From Kordiimonadales bacterium IMCC3096 (GTDB lineage: Bacteria > Pseudomonadota > Alphaproteobacteria > Minwuiales > Minwuiaceae), in contig CP018227.1 of NCBI GenBank assembly GCA_016865035.1, positions 652,001 through 716,000 on the forward strand: DNA of 64,000 nucleotides. The letters run 5' to 3'. Shown here one piece after another: positions 42,331 to 50,191 of this stretch; the stretch's first letter is position 1; every line of letters starts with the position of its first letter. Both the position numbers and the translations under genes were made by a program. Below the pieces are notes generated by a model. That model did no database searches and was not told the origin of the DNA. It saw nothing but the letters and a program-made list of their open reading frames with translations.

Positions 42331-44114
42331 CTGTCACTGGTGACAAGGGAAGCAAACGCAGAAGGACCGAGAACTCGGTCCGGCGCTGTGCGGTCTATAC
42401 CCGCAAGTCCACCGAGGACGGACTGGACCAGGACTTCAACTCCCTGCATGCCCAGCGCGAAGCCTGCGAGGCCTATGTCCGCAGCCAGGTCGGCGAAGGC
42501 TGGAAGCTGCTGCCCGACCTCTATGATGATGGCGGCTTCTCCGGCGGCACCATGGATCGCCCGGCCCTGGCCCGCCTGCTGGCGGATATCGAGGCACAGA
42601 AGATCGACACCATCATCGTCTACAAGGTCGATCGCCTGACGCGCTCGCTGGCCGACTTCTCGCGCATCGTCGATGTGCTGGATGCGCATGATGTCTCCTT
42701 CGTCTCCATCACCCAGCAGTTCAACACCACCACCTCCATGGGAAGGCTGACCCTCAACATGCTGCTGTCCTTCGCCCAGTTCGAGCGCGAGGTCACGGGA
42801 GAGCGCATCCGCGACAAGATCGCCGCCTCCAAGCGCAAGGGCATGTGGATGGGCGGCTTCGTACCGCTCGGCTACGAGCCCGATGGCAGGACCCTCACCA
42901 TCAACGAGGAGGAAGCAGGAACAGTCAGAAAGGTCTTCGAGCTTTATCTCGAACTGGGGAATGTCCGGCATGTGAAGCAAGCTGCCGATGACCTTGGGCT
43001 CACCACCAAGGTCAGGCGCAGGGGAGTTGGTGAAAGCGAGGACAAGGCGGAAGGGCCGATAGAGAACGATGCACCCGCATCGAAGCGGTCAGGTGGCGGG
43101 CGTCCGCTGTCGCGGGGTTACATCTACAAGCTGCTGGGCAATCCGCTCTACATTGGCTGCATCGCTCACAAGGGCGAGATACACGAGGGGCTGCATCCAG
43201 CCATCATCGACCTGACCACATGGGACGCCGTACAGCAGAAGCTGATCTCCAACCGGGGGCGGAAGCGCAGCATGCCCTCCCGCAGGACGGAACCCAGCCC
43301 GCTGATGGGCAAGCTGTTCGATTCCGATGGCCGTCCCCTGACACCCAGTCATGCGGTGAAGTCCGGCAGGCGCTATCGCTATTACGTCTCACGGCACCTG
43401 GTGAATGGCACCGTGGGGGAGAGCACCACCGATAGCGGCTGGAGACTCCCGGCACGGGAGATCGAGCGGATCACCGCTGATGCCATCACGGCACTGATCA
43501 GCAACCCGGCACGGCTGGCAGAGGCTGCACGGGACAGCGGCATCCCCGCAGACCGGATCGGCGCGCTACTGGGCAAGGTCTCCGAAAGCACCAACCCGGG
43601 CACGGGGAACGCCACCAGCCATCCAAGCTCTATCGGAATCAGGAATCATCCTCACGTTCTCGTGGACCGTGTCGTGCTCGGCAGCGACCGGATCGAGATC
43701 ACGCTCGACCTGTCATCGATGACCGAACTGCCCGACACCACAATCACCCACCACATCCCGACCTGCATCCGAAAGCGCGGCGTCGAGATGCGGCTGGTGC
43801 TTGATGGACCCAACAAGGGAGAGGCACCGGCAAATCCGGACCAACGCCTCATCCGCTGCGTCGTGCAGGCCCATGCCTGGTTCGACGACCTCAAGCAGGG
43901 CCGGGTGGCTACCCTCTCGGACATCGCCCGATTAGAAAGTGTCAGTGACCGCTACATCAGCCAGGTCCTGCCGCTGGCATTCCTTGCACCCGACATCACC
44001 GAGGCGATCCTTGACGGGCGACAGCCGCCGGAGCTCACCGCCGAGACGCTGATCAAGCGCATCGACCTGCCGCTGCACTGGGATGATCAGAGGGCATTGC
44101 TGGGCTTCAGCTGA
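42327..44114 (+). CDS. Large serine recombinase
   Basis: A 595-residue site-specific recombinase. The resolvase domain comes first: the nucleophilic serine is in VYTRKSTEDG, and the arginine motifs are in YKVDRLTRSLADF and FEREVTGERIRDKIAASK. A recombinase domain and zinc-ribbon-like segment follow (RGYIYKLLGNPLYIGCIAHKG) although the ribbon lacks an obvious set of four cysteines. The C-terminal third is a helical DNA-binding region. This enzyme probably integrated the older island; its own attachment sites were not found. Gene order DUF3489-DUF2924-recombinase is a conserved module. Confidence 0.93.
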   Translation: MTVTGDKGSKRRRTENSVRRCAVYTRKSTEDGLDQDFNSLHAQREACEAYVRSQVGEGWKLLPDLYDDGGFSGGTMDRPALARLLADIEAQKIDTIIVYKVDRLTRSLADFSRIVDVLDAHDVSFVSITQQFNTTTSMGRLTLNMLLSFAQFEREVTGERIRDKIAASKRKGMWMGGFVPLGYEPDGRTLTINEEEAGTVRKVFELYLELGNVRHVKQAADDLGLTTKVRRRGVGESEDKAEGPIENDAPASKRSGGGRPLSRGYIYKLLGNPLYIGCIAHKGEIHEGLHPAIIDLTTWDAVQQKLISNRGRKRSMPSRRTEPSPLMGKLFDSDGRPLTPSHAVKSGRRYRYYVSRHLVNGTVGESTTDSGWRLPAREIERITADAITALISNPARLAEAARDSGIPADRIGALLGKVSESTNPGTGNATSHPSSIGIRNHPHVLVDRVVLGSDRIEITLDLSSMTELPDTTITHHIPTCIRKRGVEMRLVLDGPNKGEAPANPDQRLIRCVVQAHAWFDDLKQGRVATLSDIARLESVSDRYISQVLPLAFLAPDITEAILDGRQPPELTAETLIKRIDLPLHWDDQRALLGFS

Positions 44115-44312
44115 GCCGCATACAATCAAACACCAAAGCGAACCGCTGAAACGCCGGTAGAGAAAAGCGACCCGGGCGCGTGGAGAATCGACACGCCAAA
44201 GCGTTCTCGGGTTCGCAGTTGGGGGTATCAAGGCGCGGAGCCCCGCAGAAGCCGGGGGTTCCGGGAGGCGGCCCATGATAACATAAATATATCAACAAAA
44301 ACAAGGACTTGA

Positions 44313-44332
44313 TGGCGGAGAGGATGGGATTC
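44313..44332 (+). other. Left attachment core of the tRNA-Ser element
   Basis: This 20-bp sequence equals the last 20 bases of the tRNA-Ser(GCT) gene including CCA (as read on the plus strand). The preceding 44115-44312 holds no gene. Confidence 0.88.
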
Positions 44333-44415
44333 TGTGAGCCCGATCTCCCTCAGTCGTTTTCCCTTGTGCTCCCTTGAGCCTGTCAGCTTCTCCGTCGGTC
44401 GTTACCGAGCGGTTG

Positions 44416-44433
44416 TGTAGCAATCTATGTAGC
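44416..44433 (+). promoter_or_regulatory. Candidate integrase arm-type sites, left side
   Basis: Two copies of TGTAGC with starts 12 bp apart, 84 bases from the att core. The same pair occurs on the other side of the core at 51465-51482, also 12 bp apart and in the same orientation, which is how arm-type binding sites of tyrosine integrases are laid out. Confidence 0.6.
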
Positions 44434-44940
44434 AATATCGGGAGCACTTTTGAATCCTCTTGTCGCATAGATCCAGGTCGTTCCTTTGGGTGGATGAACG
44501 ACAGAATCTGGGTGCCTTCTGTATAGACTCTGGAGGTGTCTTCAGAGTCCAGTTCACAGGATCGGCTGTCATGTACCGGTTACGACAGAGAGGACTCCTG
44601 AGAGGCCTCTGGAGGCTTCCTGAGGGGTGCTGCCATCAGGGAGGGGATCGGTAGAAGTGGGGAGCTTAAGGGGTACATGGAATCTAAAGAGGGTAATTGC
44701 TCCTAAGTATCTAATTATAATGAGTTATATGTGATCATGAGAGGTCAGGAAGACCTAAGATAGGGTAGATGAAAGGTATATCTTATGATGCACCCTTCTC
44801 ATTAGAGGAACAAGAATAAGATATTGATAACATTAAATGTTTCTACATAATAGGAAGCCCTCAACCCTACCCCTTCCCTCTGTGTCGTCATGCTCTCGGA
44901 GCAATCAGAAGTGAGCTTCCTCCGACGCAACCCTTTAGGA

Positions 44941-44970
44941 GGGGGGAGAGGGGGAGAGGGGGACAGGGGG
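44941..44970 (+). other. G-quadruplex-prone tract in the left arm
   Basis: Four G-runs (44941-44946, 44950-44954, 44958-44962, 44966-44970) with 3-base spacers AGA or ACA. The mirrored C-rich copy is at 49394-49423. Confidence 0.75.
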
Positions 44971-45036
44971 CCAGGTTCATATATGTGAAAGGGGCTTGAG
45001 ATTTTCCCAGGGAAATTAATGGGATAGGGGGGGCAA

Positions 45037-45579
45037 TCAAGAAATATTTTTGAAATACTCCTCAAAACGGCGAGTCGGCTCGAACAATCCTGTGCTTGCT
45101 ATGCTGATTTGGTAGAAAGCATCTTCTCTTCCAATTTGATAAGATTCCTGATGGGTATTTATTGAATGGTATAGGCGTTGTGAAAATGCTTCATCGACAG
45201 GTTTTTCAGTGGACATGTTAATCACATCACCTCCAGCGTAGAAAGATTGCCAGAAAATTAAGGCTGAAGTATCTGAACGATGGCTCAATCGAGTTGCGGC
45301 ATGCATCGCGTCATCAAACATCTTCGCAGAACGCCCCTTGAGTTTGATCTGTTTTCTTCCGTAGTAGCTAATATGACCCCTAGCCTTGAGCACGCCGAGT
45401 GTAAAACCCTCAATAAGACCGAGAAAATACGCCTCAACTGCCGCGTTTTTATGAGGTTTTTCAATCAGAGAAATAGCCGGAAAGCCAAATCTTTCCGTTT
45501 CCATTTGAAGTGTCGTATTCGCCGATTGAATCACAGCCATGATAGCGTCTTCGGGTAATCGATTCCATGGTAAGGGCAA
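45037..45579 (-). CDS. Element-encoded protein of unknown function
   Basis: A 180-residue soluble protein with no family I recognise. Features are a mid-region EAYFLGLIEGFTLGVLKARG and an acidic, aromatic C terminus. It probably starts at TTG (45579), because AGAGGA lies 7 bases upstream; ATG at 45540 is the alternative. It follows the polymerase-like gene by 42 bases on the same strand, so they likely share a transcript and it may be a replication accessory. Confidence 0.65.
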   Translation of the reverse strand: MPLPWNRLPEDAIMAVIQSANTTLQMETERFGFPAISLIEKPHKNAAVEAYFLGLIEGFTLGVLKARGHISYYGRKQIKLKGRSAKMFDDAMHAATRLSHRSDTSALIFWQSFYAGGDVINMSTEKPVDEAFSQRLYHSINTHQESYQIGREDAFYQISIASTGLFEPTRRFEEYFKNIS

Positions 45580-45621
45580 TTTACATTCCTCTAAATTGAT
45601 CCGGTATCATTCGGGCGATCC

Positions 45622-47007
45622 CTATTTCACATCCACCCTCACCGGGAATCTAACAATCTCGAGTGCGGATCTTTCCATCACCTCTCGAAGCACCTCCTCG
45701 TGCCACTTCTCCACTATGAACGAATCATGGATGGGAAGCACCGGGATACCCCTGCCAATCAAATCATCTATGACCTTCATGCATATGTCGCTATCGGTTC
45801 GCTGGAGCCTGATTCCCATGTCGCTACAGAAGAAGTGAGCTATAGGCTCATTGAGCTTCTTTAGGCTTTCCAATGCCTCTCGAAGCTCCTCGTTGGTCTT
45901 CGATGAAAGGCTCGTAAACGCTGCATGACCTTCGCTGAAGTTCGTTAGCATTGCCTCCAGATGCTCAAGGTCCGAGGTGTCCAACCAATCTGGATCATAC
46001 AGATCCTGCCCCTCTGCCAAACGATCAGCCAACGTCTGGGCCTTGGATGAAGCCTGCCTTCTGAAGGCTTGGAACAGGGCCTTTTCGTCTTTCGCATTGA
46101 TGGCCGTGAGCAAGAGCAACTTGGATGCCGGTCTTTCGAAGGAGTTGAGTTGGTAGGGATCGTGCTCTAGCGCCCTTCCGACCATGGCATACAGGAGCCT
46201 TGGATGCAGTGCGTTGTAGTCAAGTTCGACGACCGGATTACCGTTGATGGTCAACCTGTCTCTCCAGGCACCTCCTTCTTGCTGCCACCATCCTCCATAG
46301 ATCCTTCCACCCAGAGCGAACGGATCGTCACTGCCTGGCTCAACTGAGAAGCTCCGGTAGCACCGGTTGGACTTGCCACCAGGCTCGCTCCCACCAAGCT
46401 TGATCCGAGTGTTGCCGATGAGGCGATTGAAACTGCGAAGTGTGTCTCGTGAGTGCTTCGTCAGATCGTTGTCCTGATAATCGATCAGGTCTCTAGTCTT
46501 TCTCTCCCTGACCCTGATCACCTCAGCATTCGGGTGAATAGCTATCGCTTCGGCAGGCAATGCAGAGGCCCTGAAGAGTTCGGTGAGAGGTTCGAGAGGC
46601 CAGATAATCGACTGATACCCTTTGCCTGATTTGTAGTCCTTCCACCCCTTCTTGAGCCCAATGACGCTCTGTTCGTCGAGGTGATGTATCAGGCTGGGCG
46701 TATGCTTGGAGATATGAAGGGCATTGTAGCGGCCTTGCCTATAGTCTTTGTGCCTCATGGATACAGCGACTGAAAGTGAGGGTCTTTGTTTCCAGACGAC
46801 GTAGAGGTGAAGCAGCAGCACCTTGAGATAGTGCTTAGCATCCTTCGGGGTGGATTTCTGGTCCTTCGGTATCCATTGCCCCTCAACATGGTCAGCAAAT
46901 ACCCTGTCAACGAAGGTGTTCGATTCTGGGTGATCTGACCATGTGTGGACATCAAAAGGGACAGAGTGCGTGTATGAACGCTCATGTGGTGCTGGATTAC
47001 AATGCAA
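45622..47007 (-). CDS. Uncharacterised palm-polymerase-like protein of mobile elements
   Basis: About 461 residues. Two motifs recall family A polymerases or T7-type RNA polymerases: NPVVELDYNALHPRLLYAM (aspartate plus YxxLHP, motif-A-like) and GIPVLPIHDSFIVEKW (HDS, motif-C-like), with GIRLQRTDSDI between. Homologues with the same order, including GGWWQ, are common unannotated genes in proteobacterial elements, to my knowledge. TTG at 47007 is chosen because AGAGGGGG lies 5 bases upstream; a longer frame reaches 47196 but has no good signal. Likely role: replication or priming of the element. Not shown experimentally as far as I know. Confidence 0.62.
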   Translation of the reverse strand: MHCNPAPHERSYTHSVPFDVHTWSDHPESNTFVDRVFADHVEGQWIPKDQKSTPKDAKHYLKVLLLHLYVVWKQRPSLSVAVSMRHKDYRQGRYNALHISKHTPSLIHHLDEQSVIGLKKGWKDYKSGKGYQSIIWPLEPLTELFRASALPAEAIAIHPNAEVIRVRERKTRDLIDYQDNDLTKHSRDTLRSFNRLIGNTRIKLGGSEPGGKSNRCYRSFSVEPGSDDPFALGGRIYGGWWQQEGGAWRDRLTINGNPVVELDYNALHPRLLYAMVGRALEHDPYQLNSFERPASKLLLLTAINAKDEKALFQAFRRQASSKAQTLADRLAEGQDLYDPDWLDTSDLEHLEAMLTNFSEGHAAFTSLSSKTNEELREALESLKKLNEPIAHFFCSDMGIRLQRTDSDICMKVIDDLIGRGIPVLPIHDSFIVEKWHEEVLREVMERSALEIVRFPVRVDVK

Positions 47008-47149
47008 ATTTTCCCCCTCTAAAACCGATAATCGATTGTTTATAATATGTAATTGTGGCCAAATTTGTATGGATGAGGGACATAATTTTGCCAAACACCG
47101 GGCCGGAAAGATTTTTGAAAGTGCGTGGGCCTGCGAATACTCAAGCCCC

Positions 47150-47947
47150 TCATTTGCATGTGTTGCCCCACCCTCTATCCAGGTGGAAATGATCATGGTG
47201 TGCGGCGTTATAAGCTGGGCTTAGCGCAGACCTGAAATATCGACAGGTGCCATCAGCAATCGAATGAAGGAATCTTGCCCTGTCATCCTTCCCCTTCCAA
47301 TGTCTGCGTACGCTCAGGTTTGAACCATCGCTTGTTGCAAAGGCTGCAACATCGATGGCCGCAGCTTTGGCGTGAACGCTTCTCCATGGCGTTCCGGCTA
47401 TGTTGCGGCACGCATAGGTTCCGAAGTGAGTGATCTTGCGTACAGTCGTCGAAAGCGTCTCCCTAGCAGCGGGCGCAACTACCTTGGTCAACCAAAGGGC
47501 CATAGCGGCAGCGGTCCCACAATCAATCGGTGAGGCGTTCACCTCAATGTTGTCCACTGCATTCAGACGGATAGCATTTGCCCAACCGCACCCCTCTCGT
47601 TCCGGCATCGCATTCACCCTTTCCGCCGATATCAAGGGTGAAGAGAGCACCACTTGCTCGCATAGAGCTGGATCCTGGCTGATTGCAGCTATCTGCCAAT
47701 CAACGAACAGACCATCAGGCTCCAAAAGGTTCAGCGATGGGATCAGGGCATATGGTGGTGGTACAAGTGCAAAATGAATGAGCAGGCCCCATACAGAAAC
47801 AACGCTTACTGTTAGCGCAAAGCCATACACCGGCCAAAGCCATAGGGGCTTGGTCAATGGTCCCGAGCCTTGCCCACCAAGTTCCGGGTTATCTCCGTCA
47901 TGCACGGTCGCATCTGATCTGTGCCCGCATTGATTCCCATCCGTCAT
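47150..47947 (-). CDS. Extensin-family (peptidase M15-like) membrane-anchored hydrolase
   Basis: About 265 residues. One N-terminal membrane helix (LWLWPVYGFALTVSVVSVW) is followed by an extensin-like C-terminal domain. The metal-binding residues are seen in WRSVHAKAAAIDVAAF and in HHDHFHLDRG, the H-x6-D and HxDHxH layout of D-Ala-D-Ala-type peptidases. Cysteine pairs suggest a periplasmic disulfide-bonded fold. It may cut peptidoglycan cross-links. ATG at 47947 has GGAGG and GGGG upstream; TTG at 47992 is an alternative. Confidence 0.85.
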   Translation of the reverse strand: MTDGNQCGHRSDATVHDGDNPELGGQGSGPLTKPLWLWPVYGFALTVSVVSVWGLLIHFALVPPPYALIPSLNLLEPDGLFVDWQIAAISQDPALCEQVVLSSPLISAERVNAMPEREGCGWANAIRLNAVDNIEVNASPIDCGTAAAMALWLTKVVAPAARETLSTTVRKITHFGTYACRNIAGTPWRSVHAKAAAIDVAAFATSDGSNLSVRRHWKGKDDRARFLHSIADGTCRYFRSALSPAYNAAHHDHFHLDRGWGNTCK

Positions 47948-48346
47948 ATGCCCCAGATCCTCCACGTTGTGTGCGTCGAAGATCCTTCGCAAATTGGGCG
48001 GGAATAGGACGACTCATGACTTGATGCTGCCATAAAGGGTGCGGCCACTTGGCTCACAAGCCTTGCCGATGCCCGCCAAAAATTGAAGGATTGGCGCAGA
48101 GACTGCAACGAGGTCAGGCGCCATAGCGCAATCGATTGCAACGTGCCGATCACGCTGCATAATCATGGTTGCGATGCCAGCACGCCATGGTGAACAGAGC
48201 CGGAAAACTCCAGTATCCGGCGTTCCAGACTTGGGGAGCTAAGCACAAAACCAACTGACTTTAACTCCAACTGGGGAAAGCTGGGGATCACGCCATCATC
48301 GGTGGACTTCTGGAAAAAAAATTGAAACTCAAATGCGGGAAAGGTA
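47948..48346. other. Spacer between divergent element genes
   Basis: About 400 bases before two divergent genes. A 50-codon frame on the minus strand (48014-48166) overlaps by ATGA a further short frame, so small coupled peptides are possible, but no motif supports them. Promoters for both directions should lie here; I cannot point to boxes with confidence. Confidence 0.4.
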
Positions 48347-48781
48347 TTGGAAGTGTTTGGACGTAGTAAGCGTAGAAGCGCACTAATTAAAGAACTGTGT
48401 GAGCATCGTATGAAGGCGAATGGCCTCGATGATCGTTCGATCCGATTAGAAATAAAGGGAATGGGATCTCTCAAGGTAATGGGTTTGCCAGAAGCGACGA
48501 TTGTAACAATAGTCGAGATTGCAGCCAAGAACCAGAAAAGGGGAGAATTGCTTCAAAATACCCTGACCTCCCTAGAGCGAACTAGAAAAATTCGCGGTCA
48601 AGACGCAGAATATTTTTCGCTGATATTGAAAGAAGCAAGGGGTCACAACCCCGTATCTGCCTTGTCATCTTACTGTTTGTATAGATTAGGAATCGAAAAT
48701 GGAGCCCACTTGTTTCAATTTGACGCAGATTTGACATCTGACCTTGTCGCGATGGCATTAGAAGAAATTGTTAATTGGTAG
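48347..48781 (+). CDS. Element-encoded protein of unknown function, plus strand
   Basis: A 144-residue soluble, helical, charged protein that I do not recognise. The start is TTG at 48347 or GTG at 48353, with GGAAAGG just upstream. It is more AT-rich than core genes. It is transcribed away from the extensin gene and is the only plus-strand gene of the element, a position often held by a regulator or defence gene; no DNA-binding motif is evident. Confidence 0.55.
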   Translation: MEVFGRSKRRSALIKELCEHRMKANGLDDRSIRLEIKGMGSLKVMGLPEATIVTIVEIAAKNQKRGELLQNTLTSLERTRKIRGQDAEYFSLILKEARGHNPVSALSSYCLYRLGIENGAHLFQFDADLTSDLVAMALEEIVNW

Positions 48782-48942
48782 GATAGGTGGTTTGAATATT
48801 TTTTGTTCATAAAATGTTACCGGAAACGAGGTCATGGCAGATATGTTGCTCTGATCTATATTGCGATTTTGACTGCCAAGGCTCGTCACGCGATGCGTAA
48901 AATTCAGTTTTATTAAATATCACGCAAACCCAGATGGCTAGA

Positions 48943-49119
48943 CTACCAAAGCCCTAACCAGACTCCTGCGCCATGCACAATTGCTACAGGAAAGAAAATT
49001 GCACCGGCAATCAGAAATCCCCACGCCTCTTCTGTAAAACATGTGTACAAATGCTGAAACCATGCTGCTGCACAAGTTACAAACAGCATTACCGCCAAAA
49101 ATCCTGAAGGATTATCCAC
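48943..49119 (-). CDS. 58-residue membrane protein, second of an overlapping pair
   Basis: Starting at GTG (49119) inside the end of the preceding frame, it reads MDNPSGFLAVMLFVTCAAAW, then QHLYTCFTEEAWGFLIAG, then a second hydrophobic segment ending VHGAGVWLGLW. Two transmembrane helices and conserved-looking histidines and tryptophans. Similar tiny proteins occur in proteobacterial elements; the function is unknown. Confidence 0.6.
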   Translation of the reverse strand: MDNPSGFLAVMLFVTCAAAWFQHLYTCFTEEAWGFLIAGAIFFPVAIVHGAGVWLGLW

Positions 49120-49243
49120 GTCTCTTTTCCTTCTCTTTTGCCTTATTGTTGGACATTAATAAATTTGCCGCAACAACCACAATCGCAATCGGTGGAAAAA
49201 GCCATAAAAATATCGGAACCCCAAGAAATGTCTTATTTTTCAT
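49112..49243 (-). CDS. 43-residue membrane protein, first of an overlapping pair
   Basis: An ATG frame on the minus strand encoding MKNKTFLGVPIFLWLFPPIA, continuing with a hydrophobic helix and a lysine-rich tail (KAKEKEKRRG). It overlaps the 58-residue gene by 8 bases, implying coupled translation. A holin-like or membrane-anchoring role can only be guessed from size and topology. Confidence 0.58.
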   Translation of the reverse strand: MKNKTFLGVPIFLWLFPPIAIVVVAANLLMSNNKAKEKEKRRG

Positions 49244-49346
49244 GCCGTAAATCTACCTATAAAGACAATCAAATTTTGCCAAGATGATGTTTTTGTGTTA
49301 ACAAGACGGTGCAATCAGTAATGCGCGTTTCTAATAGAAAGTAAAC

Positions 49347-50051
49347 AATTTCCCTGGGAAAATCTCAAGCCCCTTTCACATATATGAACCTGGCCCCCTG
49401 TCCCCCTCTCCCCCTCTCCCCCCTCCTAAAGGGTTGCGTCGGAGGAAGCTCACTTCTGATTGCTCCGAGAGCATGACGACACAGAGGGAAGGGGTAGGGT
49501 TGAGGGCTTCCTATTATGTAGAAACATTTAATGTTATCAATATCTTATTCTTGTTCCTCTAATGAGAAGGGTGCATCATAAGATATACCTTTCATCTACC
49601 CTATCTTAGGTCTTCCTGACCTCTCATGATCACATATAACTCATTATAATTAGATACTTAGGAGCAATTACCCTCTTTAGATTCCATGTACCCCTTAAGC
49701 TCCCCACTTCTACCGATCCCCTCCCTGATGGCAGCACCCCTCAGGAAGCCTCCAGAGGCCTCTCAGGAGTCCTCTCTGTCGTAACCGGTACATGACAGCC
49801 GATCCTGTGAACTGGACTCTGAAGACACCTCCAGAGTCTATACAGAAGGCACCCAGATTCTGTCGTTCATCCACCCAAAGGAACGACCTGGATCTATGCG
49901 ACAAGAGGATTCAAAAGTGCTCCCGATATTGCTACATAGATTGCTACACAACCGCTCGGTAACGACCGACGGAGAAGCTGACAGGCTCAAGGGAGCACAA
50001 GGGAAAACGACTGAGGGAGATCGGGCTCACAGAATCCCATCCTCTCCGCCA
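49347..50051 (-). repeat. 705-bp inverted repeat, right arm
   Basis: Mirror copy of 44313-45017, ending in the inverted att core at 50032-50051. It includes the reversed arm-type sites at 49931-49948 and the C-rich complement of the G-rich tract at 49394-49423. No gene of its own is seen in 49244-50184. Confidence 0.93.
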
Positions 50052-50191
50052 CTTTCCCCTAAAGTTCTATCCTTAGAGCAACTTAGCCTCTCTTGAGGTT
50101 TCCACCGAGCGTCCTGCTACACACGACGCTACACAGGGAATCACATGAAGCTGCACCAAAGGGGAAGCACTCACCACATCAGGGTCAGGGT
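50032..50191 (-). repeat. 160-bp inverted repeat, copy next to the integrase 3' end
   Basis: Mirror of 51407-51566 (paired coordinates sum to 101598). It starts with the att core and contains the integrase leader and the first 15 codons of the integrase in reverse. With the adjoining 705-bp arm it forms an intact attP-like junction: arm, core, integrase-proximal arm. The integrase stop codon at 50185 lies inside it. Confidence 0.92.

Larger units (their letters stand above)
44313..45017 (+). repeat. 705-bp inverted repeat, left arm
   Basis: The arm is the mirror of 49347-50051: paired coordinates sum to 94364, and all segments I compared are identical. It begins with the att core and holds TGTAGC at 44416 and 44428, an AT-rich block (about 44.69-44.83 kb) and a G-rich tract at 44941-44970. 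The open frame at 44460-44654 is present in both arms and lacks gene features. Confidence 0.93.

Noticed and set aside
44115-44312. Search for the attachment site of the large serine recombinase next to its 3' end
   Set aside because: No matching sequence was found near the left boundary (12.2-13.9 kb), so no att site is claimed.
44460-44654. 64-codon frame present identically at 44460-44654 and 49710-49904
   Set aside because: It is duplicated only because it lies in the 705-bp arms; it has no start signal or recognisable features, and other frames are equally open.
47008-47196. N-terminal extension of the polymerase-like gene
   Set aside because: The extra 63 codons overlap the extensin gene's 3' end, lack a ribosome site, and a TTG at 47007 has an excellent one.
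48014-48166. 50-codon minus-strand frame before the extensin gene
   Set aside because: It has an ATGA overlap with another short frame but no motif, hydrophobic segment or conservation evidence, so it is mentioned only within the spacer entry.
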